Assembly (NCBI GenBank): GCA_963663675.1
Contig: OY760498.1
Span: forward strand, 3,658,001 to 3,722,000
DNA: 64,000 nt
Origin: CAINVV01 sp963663675
Lineage (GTDB): Bacteria > Bacteroidota > Bacteroidia > Bacteroidales > Prolixibacteraceae
Direction: 5' to 3'
Shown in pieces: positions 45,180 to 52,640 of the stretch. The position numbers and the translations under genes are program-made. Each line of letters starts with the position of its first letter. The first letter of the stretch is position 1. The notes beneath the pieces were generated by a model. That model worked only from the letters and a program-made list of their open reading frames with translations, made no database searches and was not told the DNA's origin.

Positions 45180-45205
45180 GGGGACAGATAGTCCCCTATT
45201 TTATT
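45180..45205 (+). promoter_or_regulatory. Leader hairpin before rimP (possible attenuator)
   Basis: GGGGAC (45180-45185) and GTCCCC (45191-45196) form a six-pair GC stem over an AGATA loop, followed by TATTTTATT. It is terminator-like, lies entirely in the short leader and ends about ten bases before the start codon, so it could end transcription early or block ribosome binding. Confidence 0.5.
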
Positions 45206-45215
45206 AAAAGTGAAA

Positions 45216-45674
45216 ATGATAACGAAAGAAGTTATTCAAAGATTAGCAGAAGAAAAGCTGACTGACACGATGTTTATCGTCGATATCACGGTTGGTCCGG
45301 GCAATGCTATTTCTGTGGTAATTGACAGCGAACATGGATTAAGCATAGATAAATGCATCGAAATGAGTCGCCACATTGAACATCAGTTTGACCGTGAAGT
45401 GGAGGATTTTTCATTGGAAGTATCATCTCCAGGATTGACACAGCCTTTCAAAGTGCTCCGTCAATACCATAAAAATATTGGCAAAGAGGTCGAGGTCGTA
45501 ACATCAAAAGGAGTTAAAATGACAGGCATCCTTAAATCAGCCGACGAAAATGCGTTGTGTATAGAGACAACAAGCAATGTTAAAATAGATGGAAAGAAAA
45601 CAGTTGAGACCAAAACTGCCGAATTTTCATTTCAAGAGATAAAATCAGTTAAACCCGTTATTACTTTCAAATAA
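45216..45674 (+). CDS. rimP: Ribosome maturation factor RimP
   Basis: About 152 residues from the ATG at 45216 (an in-frame GTG at 45210 would add two). The N-terminal alpha/beta domain carries FIVDITVGPGNAISVVID and SIDKCIEMSRHIEHQFD, followed by FSLEVSSPGLTQPF with the conserved SPG, then an SH3-like C-terminal domain. RimP assists 30S subunit assembly. It begins the rimP-nusA-infB operon, 12 bases before nusA. Confidence 0.93.
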   Translation: MITKEVIQRLAEEKLTDTMFIVDITVGPGNAISVVIDSEHGLSIDKCIEMSRHIEHQFDREVEDFSLEVSSPGLTQPFKVLRQYHKNIGKEVEVVTSKGVKMTGILKSADENALCIETTSNVKIDGKKTVETKTAEFSFQEIKSVKPVITFK

Positions 45675-45686
45675 AATCCTGAAGAT

Positions 45687-46928
45687 ATGGACAACCTCAA
45701 TCTGATTGACACGTTTTCGGAATTTAAAGACCTGAAAAACATCGATCGTGCCACAATGATGAGCGTATTGGAAGATGCGTTTAGAAGTGTTATTCAAAAA
45801 CAGTTCGGCTCGGACGAGAATTTTGATGTCATTATAAACCCCGACAAAGGAGACTTCGAGATATATCGGAACCGCACTGTAGTGGAAGACGATGAGCTTA
45901 CAGATTTAAATACTGAAATTGCAATTTCATCTGCCAATGTCAATGACGGAGATTACGAACTGGGAGAAGAATTTACAGATACAATCCGTTTCAGTGATTT
46001 CGGCAGAAGGGCCATACTGAATTTACGTCAGAATCTGGCATCCAGAATTCTGGAGCTTGAAAAAGACAATATTTATCAAAAGTATAAAGCCAGAATAGGA
46101 GAAATCGTGACAGGAGAAGTTTACCAGATATGGAAAAAAGAACTTTTGCTGCTCGATGACGAAGGAAATGAACTTATACTTCCAAAAACAGAGCAGATCC
46201 CATCCGATTTCTTCAGGAAGGGAGACAGCGTTCGTGCCGTTGTAATCAAGGTAGAGATGAGGAACAATAGTCCTTATATTATTTTATCGCGAACCTCACC
46301 GGTATTCCTTGAAAGGCTTTTTGAACTTGAGGTACCTGAGATTTCCGACGGGCTGATCACCATCAAGAAAATTGTAAGGATTCCCGGCGAGCGTGCAAAA
46401 GTGGCTGTAGAATCCTATGATGACCGTATTGATCCTGTAGGTGCATGTGTTGGAATGAAAGGCTCGCGAATACATGGAATAGTCAGGGAATTACGCAATG
46501 AAAATATTGACGTAATTAATTTCACCAACAATAATCAATTGTACATACAAAGAGCACTCAACCCGGCAAAAATCTCCTCCATAAAAATTTATGGTAACGA
46601 GAACAGGGTAGAGGTATTTTTGAAACCTGAGGAAGTATCTCTTGCCATCGGCAAGGGCGGATTGAATATTAAACTGGCCAGTCAGCTGACCGGATACGAC
46701 ATCGATGTATATCGCGACCGTGAAATTGCAGATGAAGAAGATGTTTCCCTGGAAGAATTTGCAGATGAAATCGATGACTGGGTTCTCGACGGACTCAAGG
46801 CAATCGGTTGTGATACTGCCAGAAATGTACTGAACCTCTCAAGGGAGGAGCTTATTAAACGTACCGACTTCGAAGAGGAAACCATCGACGAAGTCTTACG
46901 CATACTGAAGTCCGAATTTGAACAATAA
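45687..46928 (+). CDS. nusA: Transcription termination/antitermination factor NusA
   Basis: 413 residues: the RNA-polymerase-binding N-terminal domain (MMSVLEDAFRSVIQKQFG), an S1 domain (about 130-200, GEIVTGEVYQIWKKELLLLDDEGNELILP), two KH domains (about 205-345, with VGACVGMKGSRIHGIVRELR and LAIGKGGLNIKLASQLTGYDIDV) and a short C-terminal helix-hairpin-helix part. The length is typical of Bacteroidota NusA, which lacks the long acidic repeats of E. coli. Confidence 0.95.
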   Translation: MDNLNLIDTFSEFKDLKNIDRATMMSVLEDAFRSVIQKQFGSDENFDVIINPDKGDFEIYRNRTVVEDDELTDLNTEIAISSANVNDGDYELGEEFTDTIRFSDFGRRAILNLRQNLASRILELEKDNIYQKYKARIGEIVTGEVYQIWKKELLLLDDEGNELILPKTEQIPSDFFRKGDSVRAVVIKVEMRNNSPYIILSRTSPVFLERLFELEVPEISDGLITIKKIVRIPGERAKVAVESYDDRIDPVGACVGMKGSRIHGIVRELRNENIDVINFTNNNQLYIQRALNPAKISSIKIYGNENRVEVFLKPEEVSLAIGKGGLNIKLASQLTGYDIDVYRDREIADEEDVSLEEFADEIDDWVLDGLKAIGCDTARNVLNLSREELIKRTDFEEETIDEVLRILKSEFEQ

Positions 46929-46985
46929 TTGTCAGACGTTCATTCAACCGGAAGAGATAAAGCAAATTAAACTGTTTGGCAAACT

Positions 46986-49900
46986 ATGGATACAGGGAAC
47001 AAAGTATCAAGGTTAAGTAAAATAGCACGTGATCTAAACGTGGGGATCGCTACAATCGTAGAGTTTCTGAATAAGCAGGGGATCAAGATGACCCCTGACC
47101 CCAACGCAAAGATTGATGCTGATGCCCAGGCACTTCTCGAAAAACAGTTTCGAAAGGATCATGATGCCAAAGTTGAGGCAGACATGCACCGCCCCGGTCG
47201 TCTGAAAAGAGATACTGTGACCATCGAAGATGTTCACCCGAACGATCATAAGGTGCCGGCAGAGGAATACGAAGATGATTCCTTCAGTGTCAAAGACAAC
47301 AGTCTGCACCACACAACGGAAGGCAAACACCATGAGCCACAGGCCAAGACACCTAAACCTGAGATCATGCAGACGCCACTGCCGGAGAAACCAACGATTA
47401 AAGTGGTTGGAACGGTTGATCTTGATAGTTTATCTCCGAAACCAAAAGTATCTGAACCGGTTGCCCCTCCTGTTAAACCCGTTCAACCTTCAGAACAGGA
47501 TACAGAGAAAAAGCCTGAAAAAGCTGAATTAAATAAGGATGCAGAAAAACAAACAGCAGTTTCAGATTCCGAACACAAAGAAGAAGAAACAAAACCTGTA
47601 GAGAAGCCAATAGAAGAGAGTGTTCCTGAAATGATTTCAAATGTCACACAATTGGAATCAAATATAAATATAGTCGGGAAAATAGATCTCTCTGCCATTG
47701 CAGCCGAAAAGACAAAAAAAGAGGCAGTTCTTACCAAGAAAAAACATATATCAAAAACCCCGGAAGGAAAACCTGCCAAACCAGCCCGCGAGGGAAAACA
47801 CCGGGAAGACCCACTGGAAGAAATATTCCCGGATCTTGTAGAAGTTCCAGAAGAAATATTCAAACATGCCAGGGAGATTCTCTCCGGTCCTAAAGTTGTC
47901 GGAAAAATTGATTTACCCAGCGAAGGCCTGAAAAAAGGTATTGGGATACGCGATGAAGATCGTTCACTCCGCAAGAAAAAGCGCAAGCGTGTTACCAAGG
48001 AAACCAAGGAACGCGTTCCGCTGAACCTTGAAAAACGGGTCGATGAACCTAAGGATAAGAAGGAAAAAGAGAAAGAAAAGAGCACTATCAAAAAGAAAAG
48101 TTCTCTTGTAGTAAAGAAAAAATTACCTCTGAAAAAAGAGGTCAACGAAGAAGATGTACAAAAGCAGGTCAAGGAAACTCTTGCACGTCTGACAACAAAA
48201 AGCCAGAAAACCCGCGGATCAAAACACCGACGTGACAAACGGCTTGCGTTTACGGAAAAAATGGCAGAAGAGAGTGCACAGGCTGAAATCGACAGGAATA
48301 TTATCAAAGTTACAGAGTTTGTCTCTGTAAGTGAACTTGCCAGCATGATGGACGTTAATCCTACCCAGGTCATCGCAACCTGTATGTCACTGGGACTGTT
48401 CGTGTCTATCAATCAGAGACTTGATGCGGAAACCATGTCAGTTGTTGCTGATGAGTTTGGATATAAGGTCGAATTTATTTCAGTTGAAGTACAGGAAGCA
48501 ATACTTGAAGAGAAGGATTCAGATGATGATCTTAAACCCAGACCACCGATTGTCACGGTTATGGGACACGTCGACCACGGTAAGACTTCTCTCCTCGACT
48601 ACATCCGTAAAGCCAACGTTATCGCCGGTGAGGCGGGTGGTATCACGCAGCATATCGGCGCGTACAATGTTACACTGGAAGACGGTCGTAAAATCACCTT
48701 CCTCGACACTCCAGGTCACGAAGCATTTACTGCGATGCGTGCCCGTGGTGCACAGATAACAGACATTGCCATCATCATTGTGGCTGCAGACGACGACGTA
48801 ATGCCACAGACTGTGGAAGCTATTAACCATGCTTCAGCTGCAGGCGTACCAATTGTTTTCGCAATCAATAAAGTTGACAAAAATACTGCAGATCCCGAAA
48901 AGATAAAACATCAGCTCGCCAACATGAATTATCTTGTTGAAAGCTGGGGTGGAAAATACCAGTCACACGACATTTCGGCCAAATCCGGCATCGGAGTTGC
49001 AGAACTCCTCGAAAAAGTACTGCTTGAAGCAGAAATGCTTGACCTTAAGGCGAATCCGAACAAAAGGGCAAACGGGTCTGTTATCGAATCTACACTGGAC
49101 AAAGGTCGTGGTTATGTTGCTACTATCCTGGTGCAGTCAGGAACCCTCAAAGTAGGGGATGTAATTCTGGCCGGACCGCATTTTGGCCATATAAAAGCCA
49201 TGTTCAACGAGCGGAATCAACGGGTTGAAAGTGTTGGCCCTGCTGAACCGGTATTAATTCTCGGCTTGAACGGTGCACCTCAGGCCGGCGACAAGTTTAA
49301 TGTAATGGAAAGCGAACGTGAAGCGCGTCAGATCGCCAATAAACGCGAACAGCTTCAACGTGAGCAAGGCTTGAGGACTCAGAAACATATTACTCTCGAT
49401 GAAATCGGCCGGAGAATTGCCATCGGCAACTTCCAGGAACTGAATATCATTGTCAAGGGAGATGTAGACGGATCTATCGAAGCCCTGACGGATTCATTGA
49501 TCAAACTGTCAACTACCGAAATACAGGTTAACGTAATACACAAAGCTGTCGGACAGATTACCGAGTCAGATATCATGCTGGCATCTGCATCCAATGCAAT
49601 CATCGTCGGATTCCAGGTAAGGCCTTCAATGAGTGCCAGGAAACTTGCAGAGAAAGAGGAAATTGACATCCGTCTGTACTCCATCATCTACGATGCCATC
49701 AACGAGATCAAATCGGCCATGGAAGGTATGTTGGCCCCCGAGATCAAAGAAGAGATCAAAGGTACGGCAGAGATTCTCACAGTATTCAAAATCACCAAGG
49801 TTGGAACCATTGCGGGATGTATCGTGCGTGACGGCAAAATCGTTCGTAACTCAAAAGTGCGACTGATCCGGGACGGTATTGTGGTATTCACAGGCGAGCT

Positions 49901-50045
49901 GGAATCCCTCAAAAGATTCAAGGATGATGTCAAAGAGGTTGCCAAAGGCTATGAATGTGGCCTGAACATCCAAAACTACAATGACCTCCATGAAGGTGAC
50001 TTCATCGAAGCATTTGAACAGGTCGAAGTAGCGAAGACACTCTAA
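46986..50045 (+). CDS. infB: Translation initiation factor IF-2
   Basis: 1019 residues. The N-terminal IF2_N helix domain (RLSKIARDLNVGIATIVEFLNKQGI) is followed by a long charged, Lys/Glu/Pro-rich linker (about 70-430), a second IF2_N domain (about 438-490), and the G domain with GHVDHGKT (about 525), DTPGHEAF (about 575) and NKVDK (about 630), then domains II-IV. IF-2 places initiator tRNA on the ribosome. Its stop codon is the first triplet of a 36-bp inverted repeat shared with pheS. Confidence 0.97.
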   Translation: MDTGNKVSRLSKIARDLNVGIATIVEFLNKQGIKMTPDPNAKIDADAQALLEKQFRKDHDAKVEADMHRPGRLKRDTVTIEDVHPNDHKVPAEEYEDDSFSVKDNSLHHTTEGKHHEPQAKTPKPEIMQTPLPEKPTIKVVGTVDLDSLSPKPKVSEPVAPPVKPVQPSEQDTEKKPEKAELNKDAEKQTAVSDSEHKEEETKPVEKPIEESVPEMISNVTQLESNINIVGKIDLSAIAAEKTKKEAVLTKKKHISKTPEGKPAKPAREGKHREDPLEEIFPDLVEVPEEIFKHAREILSGPKVVGKIDLPSEGLKKGIGIRDEDRSLRKKKRKRVTKETKERVPLNLEKRVDEPKDKKEKEKEKSTIKKKSSLVVKKKLPLKKEVNEEDVQKQVKETLARLTTKSQKTRGSKHRRDKRLAFTEKMAEESAQAEIDRNIIKVTEFVSVSELASMMDVNPTQVIATCMSLGLFVSINQRLDAETMSVVADEFGYKVEFISVEVQEAILEEKDSDDDLKPRPPIVTVMGHVDHGKTSLLDYIRKANVIAGEAGGITQHIGAYNVTLEDGRKITFLDTPGHEAFTAMRARGAQITDIAIIIVAADDDVMPQTVEAINHASAAGVPIVFAINKVDKNTADPEKIKHQLANMNYLVESWGGKYQSHDISAKSGIGVAELLEKVLLEAEMLDLKANPNKRANGSVIESTLDKGRGYVATILVQSGTLKVGDVILAGPHFGHIKAMFNERNQRVESVGPAEPVLILGLNGAPQAGDKFNVMESEREARQIANKREQLQREQGLRTQKHITLDEIGRRIAIGNFQELNIIVKGDVDGSIEALTDSLIKLSTTEIQVNVIHKAVGQITESDIMLASASNAIIVGFQVRPSMSARKLAEKEEIDIRLYSIIYDAINEIKSAMEGMLAPEIKEEIKGTAEILTVFKITKVGTIAGCIVRDGKIVRNSKVRLIRDGIVVFTGELESLKRFKDDVKEVAKGYECGLNIQNYNDLHEGDFIEAFEQVEVAKTL

Positions 50046-50078
50046 AGAAGGATAAAGGATAAAGGATAAAGGATAAAG
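50043..50078 (+). repeat. Left arm of 36-bp inverted repeat, heptamer array
   Basis: The arm reads TAAAGAA followed by four GGATAAA units and one G. Its first three bases are the infB stop codon. It is the exact reverse complement of 50595-50630. After the shared 36 bases the left copy continues GATGG. Confidence 0.95.
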
Positions 50079-50101
50079 GATGGACCCCGAATGCTTGAGC
50101 A

Positions 50102-50473
50102 TTAATTAAATTCTCTTGGTTTTGATGTTTTGGTGAATATCGTTCCAAGGATGTTCATCAGCTCAAATGATTCATTTTCCAATTTAATCCAATCCTGATT
50201 ATTTTCAGTTGTAGCAATTGTTAGACTAATCCAATAATTTGACTCTCTGATTTCCTTAAGAGCTATACCAATTTTATTTGAAAAATCTGCTTTTGATACC
50301 GCACTCTGTGCTTCTGCATAGTTGGCACCGCATGAAGATGATGATTTTAATATCTGCCATCTTATTACATCAAATTCGTTCCCTTTTGGAAGAATTCTTA
50401 CTAATTGTATAATATTTACAGCAAAGTTAAATAGTCTTACCTGAAGATTATTCCTGAATGGCGGTTTGAGCAT
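50102..50473 (-). CDS. Four-helix-bundle protein, 23S rRNA intervening-sequence (S23) family
   Basis: 123 residues, all helical. The pattern LFNFAVNIIQLVRILPKGNEFDVIRWQILKSSSSCGANYAEA, then DFSNKIGIALKEIRESNYWISL, is the TIGR02436/S23 four-helix-bundle family. The first members were found inside intervening sequences of 23S rRNA genes; relatives include the Avd accessory protein of diversity-generating retroelements. The molecular function is not known. It is on the same strand as pheS and enclosed by the inverted heptamer arrays, with no reverse transcriptase nearby. Confidence 0.9.
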   Translation of the reverse strand: MLKPPFRNNLQVRLFNFAVNIIQLVRILPKGNEFDVIRWQILKSSSSCGANYAEAQSAVSKADFSNKIGIALKEIRESNYWISLTIATTENNQDWIKLENESFELMNILGTIFTKTSKPREFN

Positions 50474-50536
50474 ATCTTGGAAATTTATTTATAAATTACT
50501 GAAAATTATACAATTACTCAAATTTTCTCAATAAAA

Positions 50537-50572
50537 AATTGGAAGAATTATATTTTTATAATTCTTCCAATT
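50537..50572. terminator. Perfect 16-bp hairpin between the S23 gene and pheS
   Basis: 50537-50552 and 50557-50572 are exact reverse complements around a TTTT loop. AT-rich flanks would allow it to act as a pheS terminator or, equally, as a 5' structure of the S23 gene, since both are transcribed leftward. A second small hairpin, CGGC-ACTA-GCCG, lies at 50581-50592. Confidence 0.6.
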
Positions 50573-50594
50573 ACCAAGTTCGGCACTAGCCGCA

Positions 50595-50630
50595 CTTTAT
50601 CCTTTATCCTTTATCCTTTATCCTTCTTTA
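50595..50630 (-). repeat. Right arm of 36-bp inverted repeat, heptamer array
   Basis: On the minus strand this reads TAAAGAA, four GGATAAA units and one G. The first three bases are the pheS stop codon. It matches the left arm (50043-50078) at all 36 positions, 516 bases away. Confidence 0.95.
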
Positions 50631-51647
50631 GTTCGCCGCTTCAAACTGGTTCAGGAATCGTACATCGTTTTCGAAATAAAGTCGCAGATCATTGATACCG
50701 AATTTTAGCATGGCAATGCGCTCTATGCCCATTCCAAAGGCAAAACCGGTATATTTATTACTATCGATTCCGGATGCCTCCAAAACATTCGGATCCACCA
50801 TGCCACAACCCAGAATCTCAAGCCATCCGGTGTATTTACAGACATTACAGCCCTTTCCTCCACAAATCGAACAGGATACATCCACTTCTGCCGAAGGCTC
50901 TGTAAACGGGAAATAAGATGGCCTCATTCGGATCTCAGCTTTCTCTCCAAAAAGCTCTTTGGCAAAATACAGGAGTGTCTGTTTAAGGTCTGCAAAGGAA
51001 ACATCTTCGTCTATATAGAGGCCTTCAATCTGGTGAAACATACAGTGAGCACGGTAAGAAATGGCTTCATTACGGAAAACCCTGCCCGGAGTGACCGTAC
51101 GGATTGGAGGCTTTGTTGTCTCCATATCATGTACCTGAACAGACGAAGTGTGTGTCCGCAGCAGAATATCAGGATTCTTGCTGATGAAAAATGTATCCTG
51201 CATATCTCGGGCCGGATGTTCTTCGGCAAAATTCAATGCAGAAAAGACATGCCAGTCATCTTCAATTTCCGGACCTTCCGAAACTACAAAGCCCAATCTT
51301 TTGAAAATCTCCAGAATCTCATTCTTTACAATTGAAATAGGATGACGTGTTCCAGCCTTCATAGGATCTCCCGGAAGGGAAAGATCGGGTCTCTTATTAT
51401 CAAAGGTTTGCTCCCCGAGCGCATCTTTCAGGAATTTGATTTTTTCGAGTGCAAAATTCTTCAGGGTATTTACAGCTTGTCCAATCTCCTTTTTCTGATC
51501 AGGAGCTACATTTCTAAAATCTTCAATCAATTTAGAAATTTCCCCTTTTTTGCTGAGATATTTAATCCTCAATTCCTCAAGCTCTTCTGCTGATTTGACT
51601 GCTGTCTCTTCGATCTCACGTTGAAGTTCCTTAATCCTGTCTAACAT
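50628..51647 (-). CDS. pheS: Phenylalanyl-tRNA synthetase alpha subunit
   Basis: About 339 residues from the Met at 51647 (MLDRIKELQREIEE; the frame to 51671 adds eight residues). An N-terminal coiled coil (about 1-85) is followed by the class II catalytic core: motif 1 region HPISIVKNEILEIFKRLGF, motif 2 TVTPGRVFRNEA, RMRPSYFPFTEPSAEVDV and motif 3 GFAFGMGIERIAML. The Cys-rich CSICGGKGCNVCKYTG insert is seen in Bacteroidota enzymes. A TATTTTTG box lies just upstream. It forms alpha2-beta2 with PheT, which is not in the window. Confidence 0.96.
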   Translation of the reverse strand: MLDRIKELQREIEETAVKSAEELEELRIKYLSKKGEISKLIEDFRNVAPDQKKEIGQAVNTLKNFALEKIKFLKDALGEQTFDNKRPDLSLPGDPMKAGTRHPISIVKNEILEIFKRLGFVVSEGPEIEDDWHVFSALNFAEEHPARDMQDTFFISKNPDILLRTHTSSVQVHDMETTKPPIRTVTPGRVFRNEAISYRAHCMFHQIEGLYIDEDVSFADLKQTLLYFAKELFGEKAEIRMRPSYFPFTEPSAEVDVSCSICGGKGCNVCKYTGWLEILGCGMVDPNVLEASGIDSNKYTGFAFGMGIERIAMLKFGINDLRLYFENDVRFLNQFEAAN

Positions 51648-51668
51648 CGTCTTCCTGTTTGTGAAGTG

Positions 51669-51676
51669 CAAAAATA
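51669..51676 (-). promoter_or_regulatory. -7 box of pheS
   Basis: On the minus strand TATTTTTG fits TAnnTTTG exactly, followed by GC, and lies about 22 bases before the pheS start codon in the gap after the CDF transporter gene. No TTG was found at the -33 distance. Confidence 0.45.
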
Positions 51677-51695
51677 GAAAAATTGTTCGAACCAG

Positions 51696-52601
51696 TTATA
51701 TCCTGTCAATCCCAATGTCACTATGTGAGACCGGATCCTCAACCGGCTCAAGGTGTGTAAAAACAGTCACAGGAAATGGAAAGTGATCTCTTACCCTGGC
51801 TTCTATGACCTCCAGGAGATCATGTCCTTTCTGCACCGTCCACTCACCAGGGACCAGGATATGCACAGAAATAAATTTACGCTGCCCAGCCTGTCTTGTC
51901 ATGAGTGAATGAAACTCAATCCCACTTTCCCGGTATATATCAAAAATAGTCTCGATCTGCTGTCTCTCCTCACTTGGAATAGCAGTATCAATGAGCCCTT
52001 GCGCAGACTGATGCATTAACCTGTAACCTGTCCAAACAATATTCAGGGCAACCAGCATGGCAATAATGGGATCCAGTATCAGCCAACCGGTCAATTTCAC
52101 CAGTCCGATTGCAAAAAGAACGCCGACAGATGTCCATACATCAGTCAAAAGATGTTTCCCATCTGCCGTAAGTGTTATAGAATGGCTCTTCTTGCCCTCG
52201 CGCAGAAGTACAAAAGCGACCAAAAGGTTTATTAATGAGGCTGCAAGGGACACCAGCAAACCAATTCCCATATTTTCAAGTGGCTGAGGATCAAGCAATC
52301 TTGGATAAGCAGTCCAGACAATGCTGCATGCAGCCACAATGATAAGGCCTCCTTCAATCGCACTTGAAAAATATTCTGCTTTTGTATGGCCGAAGGCATG
52401 TTCGTCATCAGCCGGTTTTTCTGCAATAGTGAGAACAACCAAGGCAATAAGTGCAGCCAGCAGGTTGACACAGGATTCCAGGGCATCAGAAAGCAAACCA
52501 ACAGATCCGGTTATCCAATAAGCAGTTCCCTTCAGGCTGATGGTCATCACCGCAGCGAAGATCGACAGGTAAATAAACTTCTTTAAAGATTTTGCAGTCA
52601 T
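51696..52601 (-). CDS. Cation diffusion facilitator (CDF) transporter
   Basis: 301 residues: six membrane helices (about 10-200) and a cytoplasmic ferredoxin-like C-terminal domain. Helix 2 carries SDALESCVNLLAA and helix 5 TDVWTSVGVLFA, the metal-binding D/E and D positions of the CDF family; DDEHAFGHTKAEYFSS is the typical loop after helix 2. The family exports Zn2+, Mn2+, Fe2+ or Co2+; the specificity is not readable with confidence. It lies 39 bases after the M3 peptidase gene. Confidence 0.88.
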   Translation of the reverse strand: MTAKSLKKFIYLSIFAAVMTISLKGTAYWITGSVGLLSDALESCVNLLAALIALVVLTIAEKPADDEHAFGHTKAEYFSSAIEGGLIIVAACSIVWTAYPRLLDPQPLENMGIGLLVSLAASLINLLVAFVLLREGKKSHSITLTADGKHLLTDVWTSVGVLFAIGLVKLTGWLILDPIIAMLVALNIVWTGYRLMHQSAQGLIDTAIPSEERQQIETIFDIYRESGIEFHSLMTRQAGQRKFISVHILVPGEWTVQKGHDLLEVIEARVRDHFPFPVTVFTHLEPVEDPVSHSDIGIDRI

Positions 52602-52640
52602 AATTTTTCAAGGTATATCATGTCCAGGATGTTCCCATGT

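Noticed and set aside
47483..48412. 309-codon open frame on the minus strand inside infB
   Set aside because: It is the antisense shadow of the Lys/Glu-rich linker of IF-2, giving a Ser/Phe/Arg-rich low-complexity product with no domain.
50102..50473. Diversity-generating retroelement suggested by the Avd-like four-helix-bundle protein
   Set aside because: There is no reverse transcriptase and no template/variable repeat pair in the flanks; the only repeats are the inverted heptamer arrays.
50043..50630. CRISPR-like array suggested by regular GGATAAA repeats
   Set aside because: Units are seven bases long and strictly tandem with no spacers, and there are no cas genes.
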